21,715 nucleotides of DNA from Lingula anatina (Eukaryota > Brachiopoda > Lingulata > Lingulida > Lingulidae). This document shows positions 1 through 8,842 of the stretch, piece by piece. Position 1 is the stretch's first letter. Each line of letters opens with the position of its first letter. The stretch covers positions 1 through 21,715 of the forward strand of contig NW_019773843.1 in assembly GCF_001039355.2 (NCBI RefSeq), read 5' to 3'. Under the pieces are notes generated by a model. That model was given only the letters and a program-made list of their open reading frames with translations, had not been told where the DNA came from and did not search any database. The position numbers and the translations under genes were made by a program.

Positions 1-16
1 GGGGGGGGGGGGGGGG
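1..16. repeat. Poly-G run at the left edge
   Basis: Sixteen consecutive G residues open the window. Similar G or C runs recur at 1710-1722, 3526-3546, 6003-6012, 11308-11317, 21521-21530 and 21619-21648. It may be a real homopolymer or a place where an assembly ended. Confidence 0.9.
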
Positions 17-65
17 TCTACATTGGCCCATAGACTAGCGTTTACGTGTAAGTCATGCACCATAC

Positions 66-167
66 CTTGTCGACGACATTAACTTCCTGAACGTAGTCCA
101 GGGCTTGTTTCACTATATCTGCATCTCCTATCTGCGATGCTTGGCGCAGAAAATACTCTGCAGACTT
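66..167 (-). CDS. Internal exon with ankyrin-repeat-like sequence (partial gene)
   Basis: On the minus strand this 102-nt stretch is preceded by a good acceptor (ttgatttcag) and followed by a good donor (gtatgg). It is open through all 34 codons and begins and ends in phase 0. It starts KSAEYFLRQASQIGDADIVK and ends with VQEVNVVDK. The spacing of A, GD, IV, L, VN and D matches the helix-helix-loop pattern of an ankyrin repeat, and 34 residues is about one repeat (33 is usual). The TPLH motif is absent, so it could be a capping or atypical repeat, as in Mind-bomb-type proteins; that comparison is from memory. The gene continues past the left edge, and no further convincing coding exon is seen upstream except the degenerate one at 1825-1910. 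The exon call is fairly firm; the ankyrin call is moderate. Confidence 0.6.
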
Positions 168-236
168 CTGAAATCAAAATCATATATTTTCAAAGGTAGT
201 TACTGCAATCCCAAATAAGTTTGTCTAAGTAAGCGT

Positions 237-542
237 TTAAAAATTGAATATGTAGTTTAATATATCACAACCATACATAATTTGAAGAAGTAGAGGATAT
301 ATGTTACTTCTAAAATAAATTCTTCTTAACCAAGTAAATTTGAGCAATGTTATAAAGGCAGACACATTAAGCATCTCAATACAACTATGCTCAGGATCAC
401 CCGAAAAAAACTCTTTATTTTCTCTATCTGTGATCCCCTTATAAACTGAAAAAACATCGAATTTGTCATCTTCATGAAATTTCCATCTGGATTTGGAATT
501 GAAACAAACAAGTGTTTTAGCCCTGGTATAAAAGATGCTCAT
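237..542 (-). pseudogene. Possible LINE reverse-transcriptase C-terminal relic
   Basis: A 101-codon open frame lies on the minus strand. Its second half reads IEMLNVSAFITLLKFTWLRR and then continues for about 28 residues. This resembles the stretch after the reverse-transcriptase domain of L1-like non-LTR elements, where a GGL-M-(L/I/V)-(N/D)-V--F---LK--W-(R/K)R pattern is common. The GGL part is not preserved, and the first half (about 50 residues) is not recognisable. No catalytic reverse-transcriptase motif is visible. It may instead be a chance open frame in AT-rich DNA. It lies between the two putative minus-strand exons and so would be intronic. Confidence 0.35.
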
Positions 543-1026
543 TTTTTATATGAGCCCCTGCTTAGGATTGGGCTTCGTTTGTACTCTTAATAGGGACATT
601 TTCAGACCATAATCTAGTAGTCGGTCATGTTTATTCCTGCCATGGGGTAGCTGCTACATGTTCACTCAGGATGGCCAGACAGATAAAATGAATTTTTTTG
701 TACAAAAACACACCAGAGGTAAACTTGTAAGGTCTAACAGACAATGTCAAACAGCTTGACATCATTCTAAACCCACCTACTGAACAGAGTGCAATTGCAG
801 TAGGGAATTTTGTAAGTAAAATTATGAAAAAACGTACTTAACTAAAAGTGCACAAATGATTTCATGCATCTCACCTGCATATTAAGAGAATGTATATTGT
901 GTAACATTATATAAGTATATTTTTTTCTCTTTCATTTACTTACTATCCTTACTGTCTTTCCATATGTATAATATATAGTAGCTAGAGAGCCTCTATATGT
1001 AAAAACATTTCAGTGCTTAAATTATA

Positions 1027-1074
<48 letters not shown>
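1027..1074. repeat. (ATT)16 microsatellite
   Basis: Sixteen uninterrupted ATT units. They account for the poly-asparagine run in the minus-strand open frame crossing this site. Confidence 0.95.
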
Positions 1075-1076
<2 letters not shown>

Positions 1077-1709
1077 AAATGACGACACCAAATAACCGTA
1101 GGTGTTTCAAAGGAAAAACAGAGGTTTGAGTCAGTAAAATATTTTCAGTTGCAACCAAAAAAAGGAAATTAATTTTCATGTAATGCATGCTACCGAAACA
1201 AGGAAAACATGGATAAGACAAATACAGTAAGTGTATCTTATTTCTATTCTTATGTCTTGGGATTAAGAAAGATTAAATATAGAATGTGTCTCATATGTTG
1301 CAAAAGTAGACCTATCAGTGGCTGGTACTGTCAGTGTAAAGTAGATGTCCAGACAGTTTGAAGTTGTGCACATATAACTTCAGTCCTGTGGTATATGGTG
1401 CTTGCCATAAGGGAGAGATACAATTGAAAATTTTGTTGTGGAGGAGGCTGTTTGGATGCCTCATATTTACCAACATCAAGTGATGGCGTCTGAGAGAAAA
1501 TAACATAATACATAACCCCTCCCTCTCTTCTCTCGGATTTACAAAAAAGAAAAAAAAAATTTCCCAAAAAATTGTGCCACACCACAAATTTTAAGTATTT
1601 AACATATAACTATTTTACACCACCAGACACGAAACTCATTTAAGTTATATTTATGCTAAACAAATTGCTCTGATTCATTAGATTGCATGCAACAGGTAAA
1701 TCTTCCCCT

Positions 1710-1722
1710 CCCCCCCCCCCCC
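1710..1722. repeat. Poly-C run (13 C)
   Basis: Thirteen consecutive C residues after a pyrimidine-rich lead-in and followed by ATATAT. Confidence 0.9.
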
Positions 1723-1824
1723 ATATATATGAACATTTTTTTTTGCACAAATGCATTAATGAAAGCATACTCATGATTGATAAGCACAATCTACAATCTA
1801 GGATAATAGTGAAAAAGCACGTAC

Positions 1825-1910
1825 CTCATCTATGGGATATTTCCGCATCACCTCTAATCACAGCCTGATAGAGCAGTATCAAGGCCAGATGAAACAATGG
1901 AAGAAAGGCT
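1825..1910 (-). pseudogene. Splice-bounded ankyrin-like exon with in-frame stop
   Basis: On the minus strand an acceptor (gatttttcag) precedes this 86-nt stretch and a strong donor (gtacgtgc) follows it. One frame reads LALILLYQAVIRGDAEISHR and then a stop in the last four bases. The part LLYQAVIRGDAEI resembles FLRQASQIGDADI in the exon at 66-167, with Q, A, GDA and I in register. It may be a duplicated ankyrin exon that has decayed, a terminal or untranslated exon, or a chance match. Nothing else in the neighbourhood fixes the reading frame. Confidence 0.4.
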
Positions 1911-3826
1911 CTGAAAAATCATTTTTGTCAGAACGGTGTTACTTCATGCTATATTTTGCATTATTTTCAGCTGTCGCATAAAACTTGGGTTTTTAATTGT
2001 ATGGTATGTCCCTACTCTATTAACCACTGGTTTGCCTACAATCATACAAAATGTAGTACTGATGTTTGTGGTTTGCGTTCGGTAGACAATAAAGAAAAAT
2101 TCAAATGACCGCGTTAAAAACTCTATTCCGTTTTTTCAAGTGAACCGAGTTATAAATTTTATCTTGTTGCATGGTTTTGTGACCATGAATATGCAGGTGC
2201 TTCCTTCTATTGACAGAAATCTAGGGGAATGCCCGTTTTTAAATAGAGGCGGTGACCTTTCAGTCCAATACAGAAATAAAGGAAAATCTCCTTAACCCTT
2301 AGTATTGAAAAAAGTCGAACGTCAATACTACTTAGGCAAATGTTAAACAGCAACTGATTTTTTCTACGTACTTGCTAGAATAGAGATCTTTAAAAAAATA
2401 TTTAACCGATTATAGCCTTCACTTATTAAAAGTAGTAATGATAAATTTATACATGTCGATAACTTAGTCTCGCAGTACTCTATAGACAAACATATTGAGA
2501 AATGATTTAATAATGCTTTATATTCCTTAGGTGTTTATCACGTGGCATTGTATCGGTTGCTATCCCCAACAAACAATCAGAAACAAACACGCCCTGAACA
2601 CAAGGTCACTCAAAACTGATAGACAATGCCGAGTACAAAGGAGATAAATACGCATTTTTCCTCACTTTTCACTCGTTTCTTCATTTCACCATCCCACAAG
2701 CAAGAAATCACCTACCTTGTTAGAAACAACCGTGTATCCTTATAACACCTGGCCGATAGATGTGGTGTTTACGCTGTCAGGAATGTTGGGAAACTCGTTT
2801 TCAGACAGAGGCAGTGACCTTTTTTGTTAACACGCCAATAAATGAAATACGCTGGAATGGGTACATGTTATATTTCCTAACATGTGTGGGGATTTTTTTT
2901 TTTACTAGAAAAATGACTGTAACTCAATAACATGTAACCAGATTTGGTGTTGTAGAATACACTTACATTACTTTTAATTTAGCATTGACCTGTCACAGTA
3001 TTCAGCACAGGTGAAGTGAAATATTTATCCTACCTACAGCTCTACAATGCTGAGACGTCAATAGAGAACAATGGAAAAGGGGATTCCCCTAAACTAAGGT
3101 TGAAATATACGAACAAGGGACAGCTGTAAAGTACAACTTTTCGATTTAAATAAATAAGTAAAAAGTCAATTACTTAATTGAAGACACGTTAATTAACAAG
3201 GAAAAACAAAAACCCATTTTTTATCAAATAATGTGATCTCCTTCAAAACGAGAAACATCAGGTCGCATTTTCTTTTAATTTTAGTTCTAAACCCCGTGCA
3301 TCAACGTTTTACATTTAGCATTTAGCCTGCATAACATCACAAAAGTGTGGACGGTCTGTTGATCTTGAAGTGCGGTGCATAAAGACATTTGTATAAACCT
3401 TTTCAAAATCAATAACGGTATACATTCTCATAAAAAACAAAAGTTGCGTTATAAAGACGCTCTGTTTGAAAATAGAAACAATAGTTAGAAAAACAGTAGT
3501 GTTGTTTAACACCTCCTCCCCCATGCCCCCCCCCCCCCCCCCCCCCGAGGAATATATAGTATATAAATGTGTGTGTTTGTGTGTGTATGTGTCACAGGCC
3601 AGATCCCAATTTGATCCAGTTTTAACAGTTTGAAAATAACTGGCCTATACCATATACCAATTAGGTCTCAACATTGATAACAGCATGGTGAGCATGTAAA
3701 TAGGCCAAGTAATTTGCAGGTGAGCTGCCACTGTTTGCATGATATGTGTAATCACATAGGGGATGTCACAGATCAAGATGTCACAAGATATGTTATGATA
3801 CTTACAGGTGTGGCACAAAAAATATA
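1911..3826. other. Non-coding stretch without recognisable gene
   Basis: No supported coding region. The two segments around 2227-2262 and 2790-2826 share a weakly similar stretch ending in GAGGC(G/A)GTGACCTTT. The only open frame of note (3315-3524, minus) resembles no family I know. A C run and a GT-rich patch close the stretch. Confidence 0.5.
3526..3592. repeat. C21 run followed by GT-rich low-complexity DNA
   Basis: Twenty-one C residues occupy 3526-3546, followed by an AT-rich spacer and a GTGTGT-rich patch up to about 3592. Confidence 0.9.
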
Positions 3827-3967
3827 CAGTGGGTGAAAAAATTGCACCATTTTTCTTTTATGGGGACAACGACTGGATTTGTTAGTTGTTTCAATTGCTA
3901 TTTTACTGAAAACTAATTGTCTCAAGTTAGCGTCTTTATTTTAGGTATACAAAACATTGCATTGCCC

Positions 3968-4565
3968 TTAAAAAGCATGCTGTGTCAGAATAAAATATTT
4001 TATAGGATAGCTATGTGATCTCAGTATGACCACCATGGCATTGACTGATAAAAGTTCATCAATTTTCTGGGGGCTAAGTTGGCTCAGGCTCTGAAGACAC
4101 TTTGGATTGCAGCGTTTCTGGTGAGGACGATCCTTTGCTACTTGATGTCCAAAATCGTGCCACAGGTTTACAATGGGGTTTGCGTCTGGTGATTGGGGAG
4201 GCCAGTCCACCCTGTTTATACATTGCTGGTTAAGCCACTCTTGCACTGCCCTGGCCCTGTGTGGTGTAGCGTTATCATCCTGAATCATAAACAGATGTCC
4301 CCAAAATGTTTTCTATCGACGCTAAAAAGGTGCTTGTTGAGAATTTCAATGTATCGCTCGTGATTTTTAAATAACTTAAAAGTTTCCATTTATCAACACC
4401 AGCTCAACAATACGATAGAAACCAGAAACCAATGCACCGCCATATCATTATTTGAAGTTGACTGTCTAGGGAAGAAATGCATATTCTCTGGCAGGTGATA
4501 AGTGGATGATGTTCGCCATACACTTAATTGTCTTCCCACATTGTTAAGTGTGAATATGGACTCGC

Positions 4566-4608
<43 letters not shown>

Positions 4609-4750
4609 GTCCATGTAATTGTTCTTGTAGCCCATGTCACTCTCCTGCGTCTGTTTACTAAGGCTGCAACCCTGCTGTGAAAACCTGAAGCAGGAAACCA
4701 TCTTAGTACAGTTATTTGCTCATCTCAACCGGCAAACTGCGAGACCACTG
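3968..4750 (-). pseudogene. Tc1-like transposase, multiply broken
   Basis: The protein pieces lie in order across several minus-strand frames. The first is an N-terminal piece containing FHSRVAALVNRRRRVTWA (about 4640-4690). Next comes GESIFTLNNVGRQLSVWR (after the A40 tract), then GGALVSGFYRIVELVLINGN, then an intact 106-codon end starting MIQDDNATPHRARAVQEW and containing WPPQSPDANPIVNLW. The family is a DD34E cut-and-paste transposase acting in the nucleus. The second catalytic Asp (QDDN) is present. The first, normally in DES, reads GES, and the Glu of NPIENLW is Val, 34 residues after the Asp. With at least three frame changes it cannot be active. Confidence 0.85.
4567..4606. repeat. A40 homopolymer inside Tc1 transposase
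   Basis: Forty consecutive A residues (T on the coding strand) replace the few codons just before the first catalytic residue and would encode a polyphenylalanine run. Confidence 0.95.
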
Positions 4751-6002
4751 CAATGCTAATTACCTGCTTTAGCTATGATTAAACATTCCTTTGCTGGATA
4801 TTTTAATCAATCTGTTTTAATTTATCACTGTTATATTGTATAAATTTTTAGGATTTTTTTTTTTTTTCTCTTTCAATACGTGTTATCTTTCAAATTTATC
4901 TTCAGATGAATACAACTATTTCATTTGCCACACCTGTTATTATTACTATATATGCCTTAATCTATTAAATCCCCTATTTAATTACACGTGTCATGCAAAC
5001 TGGCCGTTGAACTTTAAAAAAAAGTGGGATTTTTTTAAAACGTGTTTGAGTTATAATGTATGACTTTGTCAAATACCTAATCGAAAAGAGCAACCCACCC
5101 ATTGTAGGTGACTGATTAGGAGAGAGATTCTGGAGAAGTTACATGACACCGTTTCGACCTTCCTGTGTGAAAATCAGTGAAAGTCGTCGCAAGCACTAAC
5201 TTCAAAGGCTCGTGAGGACTTCGTATATGAAACACACCATTTGCCATGTTCATCTAAACATGACCTTAACATAAAAACTAAGACACTTTCCCCTCTAGAA
5301 TTATTGTTCGGATCAATACTTGTTAGTCTCTCGCAAGCATATGCATTCTCTGAATATCGATTATGATACTCTGTAAACGCACTAATGTAAACTTCAAATT
5401 ATGAAGTGTTTATAATAAACATACTTATTATTTTTATTATTTTTTCGACTAAGGAAAAGTATGTGGAAATGCATGGCCAATCGACAAGTGATACAGCTTT
5501 TTTTCTCCTCTCTTTTAATTCACTAAATAATTGAACGACATTTTACATGAGCTTGGCCCATAAATATATTATGAGAGCTGAGCTCAGGCCATCGATCATG
5601 CGATCTGGAGGAAATTTGTTATATTGTCATTGGTCAAAGAGCTTAAAGCTTAATGATGAAAATTAATTGGTAGATTTTCGATTTACTGAAAACCACAGAT
5701 ATTGATCAAGTTCCACCCAACTTAATTGACATAACAAACTACAATGGACTTTTTTCGATATGTTGTTTTTATAGGTGATATCGACCCAAATCGCTTTCCA
5801 GAAGATCAATTGGCAGAATAAATAGTTCATTTTGCACCCTTAATACTGTACGATCAAAAGGCTGGTTGTGAAAAATGTACCCTGTAACTGCCTGTGGAAC
5901 TTGAATAATTATCCATCCTCTACTTTCAATAGGTCTCCAGTTGAGGGAAGTTGTCTTAATGCACCGGGGGCTGTTGTAAAGTAAAGAGGGGGTTAGCTGG
6001 TA

Positions 6003-6023
6003 GGGGGGGGGGAGGGGGGAGGG
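6003..6023. repeat. G-rich run
   Basis: Ten G, A, six G, A, three G; preceded by further GGG blocks. Four G blocks in close order could in principle form a quadruplex. Confidence 0.8.
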
Positions 6024-6157
6024 TGAAGATGTCGTTGTGATGTTGGCGGTGCTTTGTGTCTGTGCCGTGTATGTCTATGTGTATATTTGTGTCCGCGCGT
6101 GCGTTTATGCGTATGTTTGTGTGTGAATATGTATTGCTAACCTAACTCGACTTTTAC

Positions 6158-6241
6158 TTTTACTTTATACAGTATATGCCGTATTTTTTACTTTATACAG
6201 TATTACATGTACAGTATTTCACTTATTTTTACTTTATACAC
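6158..6241 (+). repeat. Short degenerate repeat TTTTACTTTATACAGTAT
   Basis: Perfect 18-nt copies occur at 6158-6175 and 6186-6203, and a 14-nt partial copy begins at 6227. An extra TACAGTATTT copy of the end of the motif lies between them. Confidence 0.8.
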
Positions 6242-6417
6242 TTTTTGGCTTATTTTTATTTTAAGAAGTATATGGCTAAGGGACCATTCCCCCAGATATT
6301 TGGATCGATCTATCTCCCTGGGGAGTCTCACTAAATTGCTATCAAAATAATCGGCTTAAACGTCTGTCACGCCTAGCAAAAATGTCAGGGGGTATTGGTT
6401 GACAATATAATTTAATA

Positions 6418-6455
6418 TGTTGTATGTAAGCCGTATAGCGCTATACGCTGGATAA
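6418..6455 (+). repeat. Left terminal inverted repeat of Harbinger element
   Basis: Begins TGTTGTATGTAAGCCG and contains the 14-bp perfect palindrome GTATAGCGCTATAC (6433-6446). It pairs with 8022-8059. Confidence 0.8.
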
Positions 6456-6601
6456 ATCAGCTTATACGGATCTTATAATACGGGTTGCATGAAAGCCGTA
6501 TAACTAAATTTATACGGCGGATAAATCTGCTAAACGGTCGGTTAATGTTATACGTTTCAGGGAGGTCGTTTAAATAGCTGGGACCGTAGCAATAGTCCGA
6601 A

Positions 6602-6714
6602 GGTTCATTGGTCCGAATATTCACTATAGAACCTTCGGACCAATGAACCCTTAATTAAAAAATCGATGAAAATGTTACCACTTTTCGGACCAATGCACCT
6701 TCGGACCAATGACC
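6602..6714 (+). repeat. Hairpin plus tandem copies of TTCGGACCAATGNACC
   Basis: The 16-nt arms 6602-6617 and 6634-6649 are perfect inverted repeats with a 16-nt loop. Further direct copies follow at 6684-6699 (one change) and 6700-6714 (shortened). They lie between the left terminal repeat and the transposase start, a position where transposase-binding or regulatory repeats might sit; that role is inference. Confidence 0.85.
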
Positions 6715-6753
6715 CTTCGAGACGCCCCCAAAATAGGTATACAGTGGATAAAA

Positions 6754-7005
6754 ATGGCGAAACTGCTGAGGTTTCACAGAAATCTTCAGCAGTATAATCC
6801 ACCTAGACAGAGGAGAGAGAGGAATTTTGACTTTGGTAGCTATAGTGACTCTGAACTGCGTGCAAAATTTCGTTTTGGCAGAGAAGGTATTAATTTGATA
6901 GAGAAAATGTTGGAAGAGGAACTGCAGCCTGCGGCTGGCAGGAGCAGTTCTCGCTCGGTGAGAGAACAACTAATGCAATCTGCTTTAACAATTTTCTATG
7001 AATAA
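6754..7005 (+). pseudogene. PIF/Harbinger transposase N-terminal exon
   Basis: From ATG at 6754 (MAKLLRFHRNLQQYNPPRQR) the frame is open for 83 codons. The core SDSELRAKFRFGREGINLIE followed by RSVREQLMQSALTIFY matches the start of Harbinger transposases, where a (D/E)-L---F-F-RE-I--L helix region precedes an ST(Q)-Q(L/V)L-AL-F(Y/F)-(S/T)G segment. The protein stops right where FY-SG should continue. The frame is also open upstream to 6709, but the ATG at 6754 gives the cleaner start. The middle of the transposase, with the first catalytic Asp residues, is missing between here and 7371. Confidence 0.75.
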
Positions 7006-7370
7006 CAAAAACATTGCAGAACCCCATGATTGAAAAAGTTAATTCTCATTTTAAACTGTGGGAATGTGTTTTAAAATTACTTTGTTTTCTTTTTATTTGG
7101 TTATACAAAAGTAGGCCCCTATTGACTGCAAAGTAAATAAAGACTAACGTGATGGAATTAAATGCTAATGTATTAACTATTTTTTTCTTATTTTCATCAC
7201 CTTATCATATTCTATCTCATAAATGCAAAATGAATATTTGATTATTTTGAAAGAAAAAAGAAAATGTTGTATAAATGATATGCTTTCACCATTATTATTG
7301 TTTTAATTATTGTCTCCCCTTCCCCCTTTTCAAATCATTCTCTATATTCATTTTTTTTTTCTTTTTTAGG

Positions 7371-7515
7371 TAGATTTACAAATATTGTCTCCCAGTGGCC
7401 TGGAAGTGTCCACGATGCGCACATCAACTCAACACCAGCAACCAGGGGACATATTTCAAAACTTTTCAAACAAACATTAATATTTCACATATATGTAGAT
7501 ATAAAAGTGTATAAA
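7371..7515 (+). pseudogene. PIF/Harbinger transposase DDE-domain fragment
   Basis: After a long T-rich tract ending in AG (7370), the sequence reads RFTNIVSQWPGSVHDAHINS and continues to a stop near 7515. The WPGSVHDA motif is a hallmark of the DDE_Tnp_4 domain of Harbinger transposases and of HARBI1-type domesticated derivatives. The upstream polypyrimidine-AG looks like a splice acceptor, so this may be a separate exon. Everything downstream of the fragment is AT-rich and non-coding, and the C-terminal catalytic Glu is not found. Confidence 0.75.
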
Positions 7516-8021
7516 AGAATATAATATTCACATGTAAAATTATTCGTGAACAACAATTAACACTACGAGTTAAAATGAATTTTCAACTACAATGCATTTG
7601 GAGTATATATACTGACTTCTGTGGACGTGTATATAATCTCAAAGTGTTTGCAAGTTACTTTTGTTCATTTCAGTGTTTGATTGCAATATAAGGTCATGTA
7701 TTTGAGAAAAAGATGAACAGTCCATAAATGCTAAATAAAAATAAATTACATATAAAAATTAATTAATCTACTGTCAATTTCGTGGATTTGTTTTGTCAGT
7801 AAAGTGATTAACAACAGTGCCTGGTGGGTAACCAAATATGTACATAGACCCAGTTGTTCATAGCAACTTTCTTCAAAATGAGACTGTTCTTAGTAATTGT
7901 CCACTGTAAAGTGATTTTATCCACCGTTTAGCTAACCGCCTATTTATACACTCTTTATACAATGCTTATTTATCCACCGTTTAGATATACGCCCTATAGG
8001 GCATTTACACACTGTAGAGAG

Positions 8022-8059
8022 TTATCCGGCGTATGGTGCTATTCGGCTTTCATACAACA
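8022..8059 (-). repeat. Right terminal inverted repeat of Harbinger element
   Basis: On the minus strand it begins TGTTGTATGAAAGCCG and matches 6418-6455 at 33 of 38 positions. Just inside lies a 12-bp palindrome GCCCTATAGGGC (7991-8002). Confidence 0.8.
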
Positions 8060-8421
8060 CAGCCCAGGTTAAAAGTACAAAACATGTAAAACAAATCAAA
8101 TATGATCCTTAAAATGTTGGTAAAGGTTGCTTTGAAGGATCGTAGTCACCTCAGCAACGCCACTAGCTTTAACAAACTTGTCCTTGGATTGCCAGGTTAT
8201 CCTCGAAAATGAATAACCCGGGGATTACAAAAATAATATCATACTACATTTGCACCGTATGTGGAACGCCATGAATCCGCAAACGCTACATAACCTTTTG
8301 ACTGAACGAAGAGATGAACAGATGAGGCAGGTGCGTCGCCCAATCCAGTGTGCAAATGTGGTTTTCTGTATCAATTTACGCATTGCTTTAGAGGTGACAC
8401 GTTTTTCCTAGAAGGGGATAT
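8060..8421. other. Spacer between Harbinger element and MITE
   Basis: No supported gene. A short plus-strand frame beginning MWNAMNPQTLHNLLTERRDE (about 8260-8410) is open up to the MITE but resembles no family I can name. Confidence 0.4.
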
Positions 8422-8589
8422 CAGGGGCGGATCCAAAGGTATTTTCTGACAGTCTTCCAAATTATCTTTGTTGATCCATCCTCCAATTTTTACCGTCTTC
8501 CGACAGAAAACATTAGATGCCGGACAATATAAACTTAAAAATCTGACCGTCTTCCGGAAGACCCAGAAGACGGCCTAAATCCGCCCCTG
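8422..8589. mobile_element. 168-bp MITE with CAGGGGCGGAT termini
   Basis: The two ends are 11-bp perfect inverted repeats (CAGGGGCGGAT, 12 of 14 extended). Both are flanked outside by the direct repeat GATAT (8417-8421 and 8590-8594). The tip sequence is of the type I know from hAT-related MITEs, but hAT elements normally make 8-bp target duplications, so the 5-bp flank leaves the superfamily open. It contains no coding region. Inside are repeated GTCTTCC motifs and a 14-bp perfect palindrome at 8549-8562. Confidence 0.8.
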
Positions 8590-8803
8590 GATATGTTACA
8601 TCAAATGCCTAATGCTTTATGTCCTATTCAGATTATATATTATGCATGGAACGTTACTGATTTAGTTGTAGTAACTGCCATATGTCTGCAGCGCTTTTAT
8701 GTTGCTTCTGTGTATAATAATGCATTATTAATGCATGATTGTCGACATCAGACATATACTCGATTAAGACAACTTATATTTTAATAGTAAGAAATTCAGA
8801 TAA

Positions 8804-8842
8804 TTTTAATGTCTTGATGATCTTTTAATGTCTTGAATGATC
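8804..8842 (+). repeat. Tandem duplication at the LINE 5' border
   Basis: TTTTAATGTCTTGATGATC (8804-8822) is followed at once by the same unit with one extra A (8823-8842). It sits at the left limit of recognisable LINE coding sequence. Confidence 0.85.

Larger units (their letters stand above)
543..1824. other. Non-coding stretch, probably intronic
   Basis: AT-rich DNA holding a microsatellite at 1027-1074 and a C run at 1710-1722. Open frames here are short, unlike known proteins and partly made of simple repeat. It lies between two putative minus-strand exons. Confidence 0.5.
3827..4750 (-). mobile_element. Tc1/mariner DNA transposon relic
   Basis: The low-coordinate end starts CAGTGGGTGAAAAAATTGCA directly after a TA dinucleotide (3825-3826), as expected for a Tc1/mariner terminal inverted repeat and its TA target. 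A degenerate transposase reads towards this end on the minus strand. I looked for the matching inverted terminus to the right (about 4800-5400) and did not find it, so the far end is truncated or diverged and 4750 is only the limit of recognisable transposase. Confidence 0.8.
4751..6417. other. Non-coding stretch with simple repeats
   Basis: AT-rich DNA with no supported gene. It contains a G-rich patch (6003-6023), a purine-pyrimidine GT-rich stretch (about 6050-6127) and three copies of a TTTTACTTTATACA motif. Confidence 0.5.
6418..8059 (+). mobile_element. PIF/Harbinger DNA transposon, internally deleted
   Basis: The 38-nt ends (6418-6455 and 8022-8059) are inverted repeats with 5 mismatches (33/38). 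Inside lie two separated pieces of a PIF/Harbinger transposase in the same orientation. Subterminal sequence is also repeated: a second tip-like copy at about 6483-6498, and a TTATCCACCGTTTAG motif at 7917-7931 and 7970-7984 with an inverted relative at 6530-6541. The exact outer boundary is uncertain: the right end can be extended to GGGCTGTG but the left cannot, and no 3-bp target duplication is clear. At 1.64 kb it is shorter than full Harbinger elements, which also carry a Myb-like gene not seen here. Confidence 0.8.

Noticed and set aside
982-1221. 79-codon minus-strand frame with a poly-Asn run
   Set aside because: The run is only the (ATT)16 microsatellite; the rest matches nothing.
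2690-2760. Possible minus-strand donor (CAAG|gtaggtg) with a TATAAGG upstream, as a first non-coding exon
   Set aside because: No second supporting signal; such short motifs occur by chance.
2223-2848. Two similar stretches (about 2227-2262 and 2790-2826) ending GAGGC(G/A)GTGACCTTT
   Set aside because: Only about 35 bases align at roughly three quarters identity; too weak to call a repeat family.
4960-5060. Candidate second terminus of the Tc1 element near AAGTGGGATTTTTTT
   Set aside because: The resemblance to the inverse of CAGTGGGTGAAAAAATTG is too weak and lacks the TA flank.
6655-6969. 104-codon minus-strand frame opposite the Harbinger transposase
   Set aside because: It is the shadow of the plus-strand transposase exon and the TTCGGACC repeats.
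8595-8784. 63-codon plus-strand frame after the MITE
   Set aside because: No domain resemblance and AT-rich codon content; treated as chance.
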